Positions 1 through 12,622 of a stretch of 64,000 nucleotides of DNA are shown here, one piece after another. A program made the translations under genes and the position numbers. Location: assembly GCA_014773175.1 (NCBI GenBank), contig VXCM01000242.1, positions 1 to 64,000 on the forward strand, read 5' to 3'. The notes under the pieces were generated by a model, which did no database searches, had not been told where the DNA came from, and saw only the letters and a list, made by a program, of their open reading frames with translations. Source of the stretch: Lucifuga dentata. Taxonomy: Eukaryota; Chordata; Actinopteri; Ophidiiformes; Bythitidae. Each line of letters starts with the position of its first letter. Position 1 is the first letter of the stretch.

Positions 1-151
1 ACTACTCAAGTAATCTTTGTAATAGATACTTTCTTACTCTCACTCAAGTAATTATTTTGGTGACTACTCTTATTTATACTTGAGACACTATTATCATAAA
101 GTAACAATACTTTTACTTGAATACAGTTTCTGGCTACTCTACCCACCTCTG
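1..151. mobile_element. hAT-type MITE terminus (partial)
   Basis: The reverse complement starts CAGAGGTGGGTAGAGTAGCC and continues with repeated CAAGTAAAAGTA and ACTTGAGTA phrases. This is the pattern of a very common fish hAT non-autonomous element that starts CAGAGGTGGG. Only one end is inside the window, so the target-site duplication cannot be checked. The family assignment is from memory of the consensus style. Confidence 0.6.
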
Positions 152-1063
152 GTGAACAGCAGTGCCAGTAGGTGGCAGGGCAGATAAGTCTCCATGCCAT
201 TCATACGATCTGAAGTTCAGATTTTCAAAATGAGACAATGACTAACAATGGAATCCATGCACTTTGCATATACAAACAGGTGTTGTATTGTGGCCTCTGT
301 GATACATATCGTATCTGTAGCTGCTCCAGGCCAATACTCAGCCACACTTTTTGGACACAAATGCACAAATACAAAGCTGGAGCTGTGGGCAGAGCCTGCA
401 TGTGTGTGACTCAGTGTGCTCTGGACATAATCTGACGTCAGCCATGGGAAACTTGATGAAAGCAAAGTGATTTGTGTAAGCAGAGACCGCCAGAGGTGGA
501 AGTAGGCGTCCAGCAGCAGCCCCATCTACCTTACAGTTGCCTTCAGCGTCAGTGGGATTTGTTAGAGACTGTACAAGCTTGAGGCAGAGATAACAGGATT
601 TGGTGATGCACAATTCTCTTTTCTCTTCACTTTTTTTCCTTTTTTTTTTTTTTTTTTTTGCCACCCAGCTGTTCTTGTGAGCACAGAGTAACACACAGGG
701 TTTTATTATGCTGATCTGACATTGCTGGAGTTGGGAGGGGAGACAGCTGTACTTCTGTGGCCCTGGGCGCACCCATCATTAGTGCCAGCCCAACTCCACT
801 CTTCCTACAGCCCTCTCTTATTCTCTCTCTCTACCCCCCCCGCTCTACATTGTTTAACAAACAACAAACAACACCATACCCCTTTTAAACATATCTGGCT
901 GACCTCATTTCTGCCAGTTTTTCCACCTGTCTGTCCATCAAAACAGACACCACACCTTACACCTCTCCAACTCACCACAGCCTGCCAGCAAAAAACAAAC
1001 AAAACAAAACCCCTCCAAAAATAAACTACTGTGATGTAGAAGGCAAGTGATATGTCTGCGCCA
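152..1063. other. Noncoding stretch without a recognised gene
   Basis: It holds a CTCF-type motif at its left edge (separate entry), a perfect CRE palindrome TGACGTCA at 433-440 and a poly-T run around 633-659. The part from about 240 to 520 is complex, non-repetitive sequence that could be conserved regulatory DNA. Open frames here are short and lack recognisable protein motifs. Confidence 0.5.
165..177 (+). promoter_or_regulatory. CTCF-type binding motif
   Basis: CCAGTAGGTGGCA matches all 13 positions of the CTCF core CCASYAGRKGGCR. It is followed by GGGC, which also suits the extended motif. Binding is inferred from sequence only. Confidence 0.5.
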
Positions 1064-1333
1064 TTATAGGACCATACCATCCATTTTGCATGCTTGTGCC
1101 TAATATATTCAATTTTCATACGTTACGTTACTGACAATATTTCCCAAAGGATTAAATCGTATTTCATCTTTCCTGATATTTGGAAAATCTCTTAATCTTT
1201 CAAAATCAAATATTCAAGCGACACCCACCTCAAAAAATCTATGTTTTGCCTGCTAATCGTTACGCAAATTATGAAATCATGGGTGTTTCAATTTTTCGAT
1301 AAACACAGGTCTTCTTTTGGAACCGGTGGAGAC

Positions 1334-2403
1334 ATTGGATGCAACGAATAATCGATGTAGTTGACAAAAATTGATGACCAAATTAGTTGCCAACGACTTT
1401 AATCATCAAGGAGTTGGTGACGTCATCTATGACGGTAATGACACCACTTACGAGTTAAGTGAAGTGTGTGAAGCACAATGGCAACACCTTCGCGTCCAAA
1501 AACCTCCAAAGTATGGCAGCATTTCACTCTTAACTCAGCCAAAATGGTTATGAACTCAACATTTGCGAAGCTGAGCTTTCCTGGTATGGCAGCACATTAG
1601 TTATGCTGGAGCATCTGAAGAGGAGGCACGTTGGCTCTCTGGATGATGAAGACTCGTCTCGGTAAGCTAGTTAGCTAGCTACGTTAGCTTAATGTTAAAA
1701 GCCATGTTACTTCATGGTATGAGCTGTAATGTTTTCTATACATTTTCTCTTGATCAATGAATTGTTAATGGCGTTGAGAGTAGCAAATATTACTATTCAT
1801 AATGAAATTCTGTTCCAAATGTTCCCTAACTTTACAATCTTAAACATGGCATCATTCATGGCGACGTTCACAGCTGGAGAACGTGTTGGTGCCGAGAACA
1901 CCAGAGAATTTCATACTTTCCAAGTCACAACAATTCTAGAACTCCTTCTTGTTTACTTTTTTTTTTTTAATTTAGATGGATGTTTGATTTATTTGATTAA
2001 GGAAAAACTGTTGTAGTTTTGTTTTGTTTTATTGCTGCTGCTTTGCTTGTCCTTGGTTTTAAATTTTGACAGAAAAATTGATATTGCAGTTTTTATTTAT
2101 CTTTTGTATCAGCAGAGGTCACAGATCTGACAAATGGTGGATGTTACTAATGTCAGTTAAACGCTGTGGAACATGACAGGACTTTATTTCAGTTGAACAT
2201 TCTGTTGTATCAGAAGGAAAGTTCATTAAGACACATTTTTGACTTAAGTACTCATCTTTATTGTCTTTATTGTAACTTAGCACACGCCTAAAACAATCTC
2301 AAGCTAAATTTAAAAGCTGACAGCTAAATAAGAGCCAATGAGTAATTGTGCATTTCAATAATTGATAGATTATTCATCAAAATAGTTGTTAGTTGCAGCC
2401 CTA
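1334..2403. mobile_element. hAT non-autonomous element nested in MITE copy A
   Basis: The element is bounded by an exact 8 bp direct repeat GTGGAGAC (1326-1333 and 2404-2411), the target-site length of hAT transposons. Its right end inverted reads TAGGGCTGCAACTAAC and its left end ATTGGATGCAACGAATA, an imperfect terminal inverted repeat of the GGGCTGCAACTAA type. The sister MITE at 24127 has the uninterrupted site once (CTGGTGGAGACATACATTC), which confirms the insertion point. Inside is a decayed BED-finger coding remnant (separate entry). The element is too short and broken to encode a transposase. Confidence 0.8.
1478..1672 (+). pseudogene. BED zinc-finger N-terminus of a hAT transposase, degenerate
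   Basis: From the ATG at 1478 the frame begins MATPSRPKTSKVWQHFTL. It then runs through KLSFPGMAAH to a stop, and in a shifted frame continues VMLEHLKRRHVG. The K-V-W-x-H-F start and the M-L-E-H-L-K-R-x-H end are the hallmarks of a BED finger (ZBED-like hAT transposases). The two halves lie in different frames with a stop between them, and the CxxC pair is not recognisable, so it is dead. It ends near a possible splice donor (CGGTAAGC, about 1670). This is a relic inside the nested hAT element, not a host gene. Confidence 0.6.
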
Positions 2404-3310
2404 GTGGAGACATACATTCCACTCCGCGCTTTTTGTTGCAATTAAAAGCTAAAATTAAACTTTGAAAAAAACTGAATATACGTGTTGTTCGCGATTATTT
2501 AAAGTATCATCAAGTTAACGTACCAGAATGAACTGAAACCAGTGGCGGTCTGGAAGGTAGGAAATATTTTTTTAACTCACTGTTCCAGTAGTATGCTTTG
2601 GGAAATGATTGTCAGTAAGCTTACATGTATGAAAATTGAATTATTAGGCTCAAACATGCAAAATGGGTGTGTGGTCCTTTAAGCATTTATTGGAATGGTC
2701 ACTTTAAAGTTACTCTACATGGCCTTGTTCCTGACATTTGAACAAATGTCTATGTGTGCCAGTATAAAGAGACAGGCGAGAGGAGAACAAACCATGAATC
2801 AATGAGGAAACAGCTGCAACATACTGTCACTGTGTTGTTTGACAGGCCATAAAAAAGGTTCTATGACAACAACAATCTCGATGAAGTTTCTATTAGCAGT
2901 GCCAAACTTTCACCGCACCTCCTTGGCCTTTATATCTTGGATTTTCAAAAATGCAGCTAAATCTAACTTGCTGATAATGCTGAAATATGTGCATGCACAT
3001 ATGCAGAATCAATATTTAACAATACTACTGTCAAAATACTCAAAAAAAAACAACAACAATGGATGGATGAGTGAATGACTTAAGTATAAAATGTGGTTCT
3101 TAACTACTAAAGTATTATGCCTAGTCCTCTTAGAAAGGACATCGTGTCTTTATCTTTCATCATTTTATAGTGTATTATAATAGAAAATATGTGTTTAAAT
3201 AACGTTGTCAAGGCTGCAAAACTTAAAGTTGACACCTATACAAATGCATCCAGTTTGGCAAACCTACAGGTCCTGGTTATTTCTTTTTTTGCACTGACAT
3301 GTAACCCNCC

Positions 3311-3342
<32 letters not shown>

Positions 3343-3589
3343 TCCGTAAGAAACAACTCCGTTTGGAGTCTCTTTAGAGCTCCTTAAATCAATATTCTTA
3401 AATTGGGTCTAGCAAGGATCGTGTCTGATGTTTTGGCCACAATATGCACATCAATATGCACCTTTTAGAACTCTTCACTATGCTTTGTTTCAAGGTCTCT
3501 GTCAGTCATGTCAACTTTTTCTATAACTTCCTCTTTTCTCTCTCATTCTTACTGTTTGAGTGTTGACTTCTAGCCATTCTCTTCTAAAG

Positions 3590-3700
3590 CAGGGGTCATC
3601 AGCCCTTTGAAAGTCCTGTGCAAATTAAAAATATATGTAGCCTTCAGTGCCATTATTCATGTAACCTTCAGGCTGTTGGTACTGATATGACTAATCACTA
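3590..3700. mobile_element. Possible hAT terminus
   Basis: CAGGGGTCATCAGCCCTTTGAAAGTCC resembles the fish hAT end that starts CAGGGGTCATCAACCTTTTTGAA. I could not locate the other end, so the element boundary to the right is unknown. Confidence 0.35.
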
Positions 3701-5501
3701 AATTGTCTTACTGCGCACACACACACACACACACCTACACATAACAGCTGTTGACTCCCAAACACATTTTCAGCTTTGCTTTGCTTGAATATCTTAACAT
3801 TAAGACACAATTAAAGGTAATTTTTGCTCACAGTTTGTGTGATCTTTGTCCCCGCTTGCTATTGCTGAGCTGCTCTATCTCATCCATAAAAATGTTCATA
3901 GATGGAAACTTTAAGTTGGACACATGCCTCTGATTGGTCCACTGTCAACTAGCTACATGAACGACACACGAGTTTCTTTAATATCATCAATATCCACACA
4001 ATCGTCAAAGCTCCACTAAACAGTCACCTGACAGCTTCAGCTAAATCAGAAGTTCATATTTCCACAGTCCCAGCTGAAATAGGCATGGCTGTAATACTGG
4101 AGGTACTTTGTCAATGCCTTTGTTTGGTAGTGTATCAAATAAAATGTAAAGTGAAGAATGCTTCCTTTATTCATTGTCTGTCAGTGAATAGCTTGGCATG
4201 TTTAGCATGCACCGTGAGGCTTTCTATCTCCCCTAAGCAGCTCAATTTTTCACAGCACACAGGGTTATAAACTCGCTGCTTTGAATCCTGGTCTTTTTAA
4301 TCACTTCAGCCTTACCCACTTCGTCTTGAAGCGAAACACATTTTCTTTCAAAGCAACTGCACACTTGACCTGCGACAAATGATACTCAGCACACAGCCTC
4401 GTCCTTTCCAAACTTGTTTGCCCAAAACGGTTGAAACGGAAAACTAGATCAACTACTTTTCCTGTGATCCACCATTATATTGCTGCTGCATTCAGCTTTG
4501 AAAAAAAAAAAACATTGCCGGATTAGTTCACTTGTCAAAACAGAAATTGCTCTGCTGAGTGTGTGTACACGAGGCGGTGCGAGTGCTACAGGTTGCTGAC
4601 GTAGCTTCCACAATACTGTATACTTTTCCTGTAACAAGGTCTTCCTCCTTTCTATCCATGGTACTTAAGAGTTTGATTTCCCATTGTGCGTCATTAACCT
4701 TTTTCCTCTCTCCTCTTGGTTAAACCTGGCAACTACATTTTGCTGCTTGAGACTGAGGAGACTGAGGGTGCACAGTGTGCTCACTCTGATGGGGTTATCA
4801 CCAGAGATCATAACTACATCCTTATTAGACTCGCTGAATCGACTGTAAGTGTAGCTCTCTCTCTTTCATCCTATACTAATATTTTCTCTCTTCTGTATCT
4901 TACATTTTTTTCTCTCATAAACCATTATTTTTAGATCTGTGCACAGAAGGGCTCCAGGTGTCAAAAACTACTTGATACCAATCTCATCTGTGCCGTCACA
5001 CCAGCAGCAGACAAGAACATACATGCCATGTTGTCACTCCAAGTGTATCCAGTGACATGACCCACTACAATACATTGTTGTTAACGGGCTCCAGAGAGTT
5101 AGATAATCTTTGTCCGTAAAATAGAGTCTGGCGACTTTCTCTTAATAATGTCTGTGTTTAATAACAATGAGCGCGGTGTAATTAATGTTTTACTGTGTAT
5201 GTAGAGCACCGTGGGTGAGAGTGTGCCGTCTCTAACAAGCTCCCACTCACCCCAGTGGAGGCAGGCAAGGAGGGCTAGAGTGACTGTGAGGCTGTTAGAG
5301 CAAGTGGGTTGCATGTCCATATCTGTGTGTGTGTGTCTGTGTGAATCTATGAGTGCGATCGTGTGTGTGTGTTTGTCAGTGAGTGTGTGTGAGTGTGTGA
5401 AAAGTGTGCTTGTGTGTCCATTTGTGTGTGCTGTACTGGGATGTGGAAATTGAATGGAGCCTTTCAGTTCTACTGCTCGTCTCCCCGGGGGTGAGAGACT
5501 G

Positions 5502-5515
5502 GTTGCCATGGTTAT
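5502..5515. promoter_or_regulatory. RFX X-box-like motif
   Basis: GTTGCCATGGTTAT is a near-palindromic X-box differing slightly in its right half from GTTGCCATGGCAAC. It lies in a GC-richer island of non-repetitive sequence (5455-5560) between two GT-rich tracts. Confidence 0.35.
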
Positions 5516-5788
5516 CCTGGAATCCTGCCGCTAATGGGTGGGAGTTTGTGTAGCTCTGGCAACCTGGCCTGTCTAGGGTGGACTATGTGTATATGTGTGT
5601 GTTTGTGAGTGTGTGTGTGTGTGTGTGTACTGGGGGTGTGGTTGGGTGGAGGCAGCATTCTAGGACACAGGAGGTCACATATGTGAGAGCACAAGCTTCC
5701 ATTCCTGCAGGCTCTTGCGTGCACTTCTCATATGTACACTCAAACGCAGCCTATCCTAATGTGTATATATATATGTATATACATACTG

Positions 5789-5790
5789 TA

Positions 5791-5829
<39 letters not shown>

Positions 5830-5852
5830 ATATATATATATATATATATATA
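5789..5852. repeat. Compound (TATC)n(TA)n microsatellite
   Basis: About ten TATC units run directly into about fifteen TA units. Such tracts are length-variable and may be miscounted in the assembly. Confidence 0.95.
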
Positions 5853-8522
5853 GCCTGACACTGAACCTTCCTCTCATCCTGACATATTTCAGCACAAATA
5901 AATCTTTACTTCAAGCTCAATTTAGCATATTTTTCCATGTACAAGTGCAAGCTCCACGATTTAGTACCTCAACAAAGTAAAAGTATAAGCATGGTGGAAA
6001 TCATAATTACACGCTGATGAAATAATATTGGACTTTTACAGCACCGTTGCAAGTGTAAAACATAATGCAGTGAAATAGTTAAGCTCTGCTCTCCCATTAC
6101 CATCCCTTCACCCTGAGGCTAGTGGGACTCTTAACTGGGCACAGAGACCCCACTGAACAGGAACACAGTGGATAGTGGATAATGAAAACCTCCACAAAGA
6201 GTAAATCACTGTGGTGTGTGTGATAAATTTTTCCTGTGTTTTTTTTTTTTAATACTTTGCTGCACCTCTTCATCGAGTTTCAGATGAGATTAGAAATACT
6301 CATCCACAAAAGAGTTCCGCGAACAAACACACAGTATGTGTGATACATGCTAATTAGGACGTATTATTCAAATTGTATAATGAACTTAATGTAGAGCTCT
6401 TTACGGATAGAAATGAGGAGGGGATGCAATACAAAATATATGCCCATGATATGCAATGTGACCAAATAATCCTGGTTTTCCTATTCCCAGTGTTCTGCTA
6501 GATGGGATCAGTCCCTACTAGTCACACAGATGTCTTGGCTCCCATTTGTTTTGGAAGACTGAGTCATACACTGTGAACCCCCCATGGATTTAAAGGAACT
6601 TGGCATAGGAATCCACTCTCCTCCATTCCAGTCATTATGTATGGCCAATCCACTGTAGGTTGGAAACATAGGGGAGAATGTTTCCTTTGTACAGTGTCCA
6701 ACATGCATAAAAATAGAAGGTAATGTGCAAACGCGCTATCGTGATTACGATCATGTATGACACTTTCAATATGTGATCTGGATGAGAGACTGAAGGCCAG
6801 GGATGAAATCATTTGTCAGGAAGCGTGTTGCTGACAAGTATGACGTGGCATGATTCATGTCGGATGGAAGGCAGGATCCTTGAAAAGCACACAGATCTCC
6901 TCAAAAAAAAAAAAAAAAAAAAAAAAAAGGAGTGAGCAGAGGCTTAAGAATGTGGGCAGGACTTGTGGTCAAACCCACCAAGTCATGGGGGGTAGAAGGA
7001 CCTTGTAGGTCCACCCTTTGCTCCTTAGCCCAGATTTCTGCCAAACAGTTATGTAATCCAACAAACACTCCGTTGCTGAAGTCCAGCCACAGGCCATCCA
7101 ACTCTCAGACAACCACACGATCAGCGTTTTCATATGCATCGCTACCAACTAATTATAGAGCAATTGGAGAAAAGTAAGCATCTATATCAAATGCTGTATG
7201 TTTTGGCTCATAGCTGATGAAGAATCTACAGGAGCGGAGGTATTTTTCAGTAACCATGCAAAAATGTAAGCATTCTCAGATGTACCCTGTTCACCTTTAG
7301 ATGAACAAGGAACGTCTACAGCCAAAGAACTTGCTAAAGCTTCTTCGTTAGTTAACATCTTTCTGTAACTGTGCATTCATTCCAACTGTGCTGCTATAGA
7401 GTGATGCTAAGCTAACAGAGTTGTAGTATTGTATTCATTTTGCTTCTTCCCCTCACCAAAATCCCTAAAACTTTCTAACAAGGTCACTGTACAAGTTTCC
7501 TCTAATCCTTTACTTTGCATGTTCCCCCTTCTCCCCTCTGCGCCTCTCCTCTCCCTAACCCTTAGCCCCCCCCTTTNTTTTTTTTTTTTTTTTTGAGTTT
7601 TCCACTCACTAGCCCAGACAGCCTTAGCCTTGACTCCAGGCCACCCCATGCTCTCACTGTCCAACTATTTAACTAACCGCAGTGAAACAGCTTTAATTTC
7701 AGCTTACTGCTCGGCCTGGCTGAACGCAGCATCGCTTGGGGGTCTTTCTGGAAACCCCTGGTATGGGGCCCAACAAACCATGCAGCAGACAAGCGAAAAC
7801 AACAGCCCTGTTCTGTTAAAGCTCAGAGACCCCTGAGACACATACAGTCAGACAAAGCTCCCTCAGGAATGATTCAGTTAGTTATGGCTCTTTTAAATGC
7901 TTCTCTCCACCTCTGCTCCATACCTGAAGGTGAGTTATTGGATAACCAATCGTCAACAGCTGGAGGAAAAACCAATTTCCCATACAACATGTTTTGATCA
8001 TGTTAAGTGTATCATCTACTGAAATTTATCCACATCAAAATGACTACTTGTGTGTGATTTGCAGCAATCATTCTGAGGACGTAAATGATGTAAATGGACA
8101 ATTCAGATTTTTTACAACCCAGAGCTTTTTTTCATAGCTTTGGCCATCATTCCCAACAGTTATGTTCATTAATTCACCAGAGGTGCAGGGATGCAGCGAC
8201 ACATAACTGGATCCATTACAGGTTTTTCACCTATATCACGATGTCATCTGACAATGCATTTCTGCTACCGCGATTCAGCTGTGTGATTTATCATGTGTCC
8301 CTCATTTTATTAATAATTAAAAGTGATGCTGGTGCGGTAAAGGATTTGTATACAATAGAGTTGCTTTGCGATGTCATAACTGTAAAATCAAAGACACATC
8401 TATTATGATTTTGTATATATCATGGTTGTCCTGATGACCCGGAGCTTCAGGTGGCTGGTTCCTAATGGGAAAGTTATCAAATACAAGAAGCTGATTGGGT
8501 GATTAGTGATTACTTCATATCA

Positions 8523-9078
8523 GCTAAAGGACCACACCAGTGATTTTGCATGTTTGAACCTAATAAATACAACCCGCTTACATTACTGCCATCTATTTTC
8601 AACATACTACTGGAGCGGTACTTTTAGAATTATTTTTCCTAACTTCCAGATGGTTATTGGTTTCAGTTCATTCCAGAACATATTAAAAAAATCTACTTGT
8701 AGAAACTGGAAACATACTTGAGATAGGTAATCCATCACAGAGAACAAGATGTGTATTAAATTTTTCTTGAAGTTACTTAATTTAACCAAGCAATATGACA
8801 GAAAATTGAACATAGTCCCAGAAGAAGACCGCCTTTCCACAGAAATTAAAAGGACAGCCTTCTGCAGTCATGCGAATGTGCTGGCAGGCAAAACATTGAA
8901 TTTTATGGCAGGTGTATCACCTGAACGTTTCATTTTGAAAAATAAAGGGATTTGACCAAGTAACACAAAACCTAAAATACAGTTTTATGTTTTGGAAAAT
9001 GGTTGGCAGTAACATAAGATTTATGCGGGTAGTATTTATTAGGCTCAAACATGCAAAATCACCGGTACAGTCCTTTAA
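8523..9078. mobile_element. TTAA-type palindromic MITE, copy B
   Basis: The left end is CTAAAGGACCACACCAGTG and the right end CACCGGTACAGTCCTTTAA. The inner TIR motifs GCATGTTTGAACC and GGCTCAAACATGC mirror each other. The middle holds the family motifs GGTAATCCATCACAG and GGTGTATCACCTGAACG. The short open frames here belong to the element and are not genes. Confidence 0.75.
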
Positions 9079-10034
9079 ACTCAAGTGTTTCAGGCTGCAT
9101 ACTGTTGTTTCTCCTTGTGTGTCATTTATGCTGGATTCACATGGTGACTGTGGTGGACAGAAAAATGGATGTTCCATTCTTTTCAATGAGAGGATGATTT
9201 TGAGAGCCGCACACCACATGGCATTTATAGACAAAACTATGAAAATTAGAAAAAAACTGACATTTCTTTTGACTTGTCATTTAGCAAGCTGCGAATAAAA
9301 TATATGGTAAAACAAGTGAAGAGTCCATGTTCCAGCAACAGTAGCTCTGTCTGTGTGTGTGTATGTGTGTGTGTGTGTATTTTTGCTGACACAGTAGACT
9401 CTGGATTTGTCTGGATGAAGAGGAATACATTTATGGTTTTTGAGGGGTGAGGGCCCACATCAGCCACCCTAGGGTCTTGTTATCCTCTCCTATGCCTGTG
9501 CTCTTGGGGCAACTTTAATGAATACTCCTGTTCCAGCCATCTTCTGGCTCCAGTCAGGCTATCTACAGGGCTGCCCCCTCCTCCATGACTGCGCCTGTCT
9601 ACACGGCACAGCGAGTCCTACTACAGCAAGCGAGAAGGCTAAGATGGAGACAGCGAGGAGGCTAGGTGATCGGACTGAATAATTGATGAGCAGAGTTCAC
9701 TCGTCAACACCTTAAGAGTTTGTCTGACTGGCCACCATATGTGCACTTGCTGCAGTACAGATTTGAGGTAATATTGTGTGTAGTTTACAGCTTTTGCACA
9801 GCAAGAATTACATACTGGATCACCGTAAGCATCACCTACTGCCGACATTAAACCCTACTTGTCATTTTTCAAAATATTGCTTATTATTTCCTCAACCAAG
9901 GAGGTTATGTTTTCACGTGGTTGATAATGTGTTTGGTTTTAGCACAATGACTCACAAAGTTATTAACCTAGTTTGACAAAACTTGGTCGAACCTACCAAA
10001 TTTTGGTGCCATTAGGACCTAGGGACAGATCCAG

Positions 10035-10069
<35 letters not shown>

Positions 10070-11000
10070 CTTAATTTTCAGTATTTTAATTTATGTCTTC
10101 AAAAGTAATGCATCAATATATATTTTTTAAAATCTGGCATATTTATTGCATGACAGGCTATCAGTAGGTGCAATTCTGGATCTGGATACATTTTAAAAAC
10201 AACTGTTTTGAAAAATAAAGCAATTACGTCCTATTATTATATACCATACAATCATTTATTTCTATTTAGGGTGGTGCAGGTTAGTCCTGTTTCCTCACAG
10301 CAACAATGTCCTGGGTTTGAACTCATACCCATTGCCCTTGATCAATGCACGAGGGTGTAGACTTGAAGTTGTTAGAATGGGTCAAATGCAGAAATTCCCC
10401 ATGGAGGTATGGAATCACCAAAAACTGTATTAGTGGAACAAGAGAAATTTTTCGTAGGTTTGTATGACACTGTGCTCTAATAAGTGCCTTTCTAGTTCAA
10501 TATCAAATTGAGATGGGTGTAAAATGATAATCTGAATGAAGGAAAACATGATTCATTCATGCATTCATTCACACTGATTTGTCTTAACACAGATATCCAA
10601 TGTCTGTCTTTGTGTGTTTTATTGAAAGGGTCAAGCAGTGGCATATTACCTCACAGGCAGCATGTTTGTATAAAAGAACCAAGAAACATGAGGCAGGAAC
10701 ATGAAGGAAAAAACTATTTCCACACTACATCTTCAAGTTATTAAAAAAAAACAACAAAAAAACCCCCCCACAAATATTTGGAATAAAAGTCCTGTATAGT
10801 TTAGTTGAACGATGCTTCATTCAGTAAGTGGAAGTTGATGCAATAGTTGCTGATAAACATAACCTTAGTGTTTACAGCATTACCCCAGTTTTTTTCTGTT
10901 ATAGTTTTTGGGCCAAAAACAATCGTGGAAATATTGCTTGTGAATCCAAGGGATGTGATTCATTACATCTAATCCTTGTATAATGTTAAAAATAATATGT
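9079..11000. other. Noncoding stretch
   Basis: It contains a GT tract (about 9352-9380), poly-A (about 10038-10067) and otherwise AT-rich DNA. No domain-bearing frame or RNA gene was recognised. Confidence 0.5.
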
Positions 11001-11227
11001 CAGTGGTTCTGCTCCTGGGTACCCACACAGCTGCATGTTTTCCATCCCTCCCTGTCCTACTCACACCCAATTAACTAAATTAGGTGTGTTTAGCTAATTG
11101 AGGTCTGGGAGGCAACAACTCTTGATCAAGCGAGTACAACTGATTCAGGTAATCAGGTGAAGGTAGAGCAGGGTGAGATGAAAAATATGCAGTGCTGGTG
11201 CTTGAGGACCAGGATTGAGAACCACAG
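11001..11227. mobile_element. hAT MITE (CAGTGGTTCT type)
   Basis: It starts CAGTGGTTCTGCTCCTGG and ends CCAGGATTGAGAACCACAG, matching a widespread fish hAT MITE in which the last part reads GAGGACCAGG.TTGAGAA. Internal inverted phrases (AATTAGGTGTGT, and GATTCAGGTAATCAGGTG) also fit. The flanking 8-mers TAATATGT and TATTATAT are similar but not identical, so the target duplication looks decayed. Confidence 0.75.
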
Positions 11228-12206
11228 TATTATATTGTGTTAAACTGACATCCAAAGTATATTCTGATAAAACAGAATTTCTCCTGTCAGAATGAAATAT
11301 TTCATGATCAAACAATCAAAAAATTAACAGAACAGAGAGAGTCCTGAGACCCAAATAAGGTCATTATCTTCAGTTTTCCAAGTATATTCTTTTGTATCTT
11401 TATGTTCAAACACTCTCTTATTAAAAGATTTAACCAGTGTGTCCAAGATACATGATGAGCAGAATGCATAGTAAGTATGATTTTTTCTGCATGTAGATAT
11501 CTTTTACTGAATTTTAGAAATGCTGATTTGATCGTATTTCTCAGCTTCATCTTTCTGTGGTAGCACATTGATGCCTGTGATTGAGGTAGCCAGCATCGAC
11601 TCTGGATGTCGGGAGCTGTAAATTATTTTTCTGATCTCTCCCACCTGATATTGATTACAACTTAACAATTAGTTCCCCATACTGGTTATGTGCTATATAT
11701 ATTTTCCACAATGGGTTGGGTGTTGAAGCACCAAATTTGGTGTCACTGATTTGTGAGTAAACCTTGAAGGCCCAGGATCTACTCTGAGATTTAGATTTGC
11801 TACAGCCAATGTGATTACATGCATGTTAAAACTGATTCCAATCCGGTTAAAGCAATAAGATGATTTTCAAACATGTAAAGAGAGTAATCAGATTGAGATT
11901 ATGCAATTGTAAGTAAATTTACTCAAGCATGTAAAAGAGCCATTGGCTTGCAATCGAGGTATGCATTTCCTCACCTGGGTGCTTCTTCTCATAAACCAAT
12001 TAAGCAACGGGTCACGTGTATTCAGAGAACAATGGAATCCGATTAATGCCATTTGTGTATACTTGCGTTTTTCAATTAAATAATTAATGGCATCATGATG
12101 GCGACCAGTATGACTGTCTTTAGATTTCCATGGTCCCTTATCTCTTGTGAGTAGTTCCTGAATTTAGTTTCTGTCTGAAATATTTCTGAAATTTATTTTA
12201 CATTAA
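11228..12206. other. Noncoding stretch
   Basis: AT-rich sequence with no recognisable coding, RNA or repeat structure beyond short poly-T and poly-A runs. Confidence 0.45.
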
Positions 12207-12622
12207 CTAGTGCAGTGCCTGTTCAAAACGTGCTTGCTCAGACTGGGCCGGACTTTATGGTGCGTGCTGCAGCCTGCCATAAATTTGTTTTGCACGTCCT
12301 CATGAGCTAGCTTTGTTTGCTGTATGGGGTCAGGCTGAGACCGTGCCACTGGACTGGAACATATGCTGCCGTGCCCGGAGCATATCCTGCCACCGCACCC
12401 AAGTATATCCTACCGCACGGATTACTTTTTACCGGAACAGGTCAATTCAAGAACTGCTCATCCAAACAACTTGATACGCAACACTGCACGTCCTTGGGTC
12501 CTGAGCAATAAACCTGCCGAATTTCAACTTCATACAGTGCCAGGTTCTAGAGATGTTGGTGCTATAGACAGACATACAGACAGACAGACAGACAGACCAA
12601 GATTTCTGCCTTTATAGTTAGA
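12207..12622 (-). mobile_element. Helitron-like non-autonomous element
   Basis: Read on the minus strand it begins TCTAACTATAAAGGCAGAAATC, passes through a (GTCT)n-like tract, and ends GCACTGCACTAG. It lies between a 5' A and a 3' T. TC start, CTRR end (CTAG) and insertion at A/T are the Helitron rules. I do not see a clear 3' hairpin. Related copies occur at 22985-23714 and 49402-50567. It has no coding capacity. Confidence 0.6.

Larger units (their letters stand above)
1064..2682. mobile_element. TTAA-flanked palindromic MITE, copy A, split by a hAT insertion
   Basis: The left end reads TTATAGGACCATACCATCC and the right end is its near-inverse, GTGTGGTCCTTTAA. The inner TIR parts (GCATG..TTG.GCC, and TCATTTCCCAAAG or similar) recur in mirror image. 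Without the insertion it would be about 540 bp, like its sister copies. It is one of eight copies in this window. TTAA at the ends suggests a piggyBac- or Kolobok-like mobiliser, but no transposase is present to prove it. Confidence 0.75.
2683..8522. other. Noncoding DNA with microsatellites; no supported gene
   Basis: Contents seen: (CA)n at about 3310-3338 with an N at 3308; (CA)n near 3717-3735; a probable hAT end near 3590; GT-rich DNA at 5320-5420 and 5585-5630; a TATC/TA array; poly-A at about 6903-6928; and poly-T with an N at 7577. Reading frames are short, often driven by simple repeats, and show no recognisable domain. Confidence 0.5.

Noticed and set aside
433..440. CRE palindrome TGACGTCA as promoter evidence
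   Set aside because: The same 8-mer also occurs at 1418 inside the hAT element; alone it does not support a promoter.
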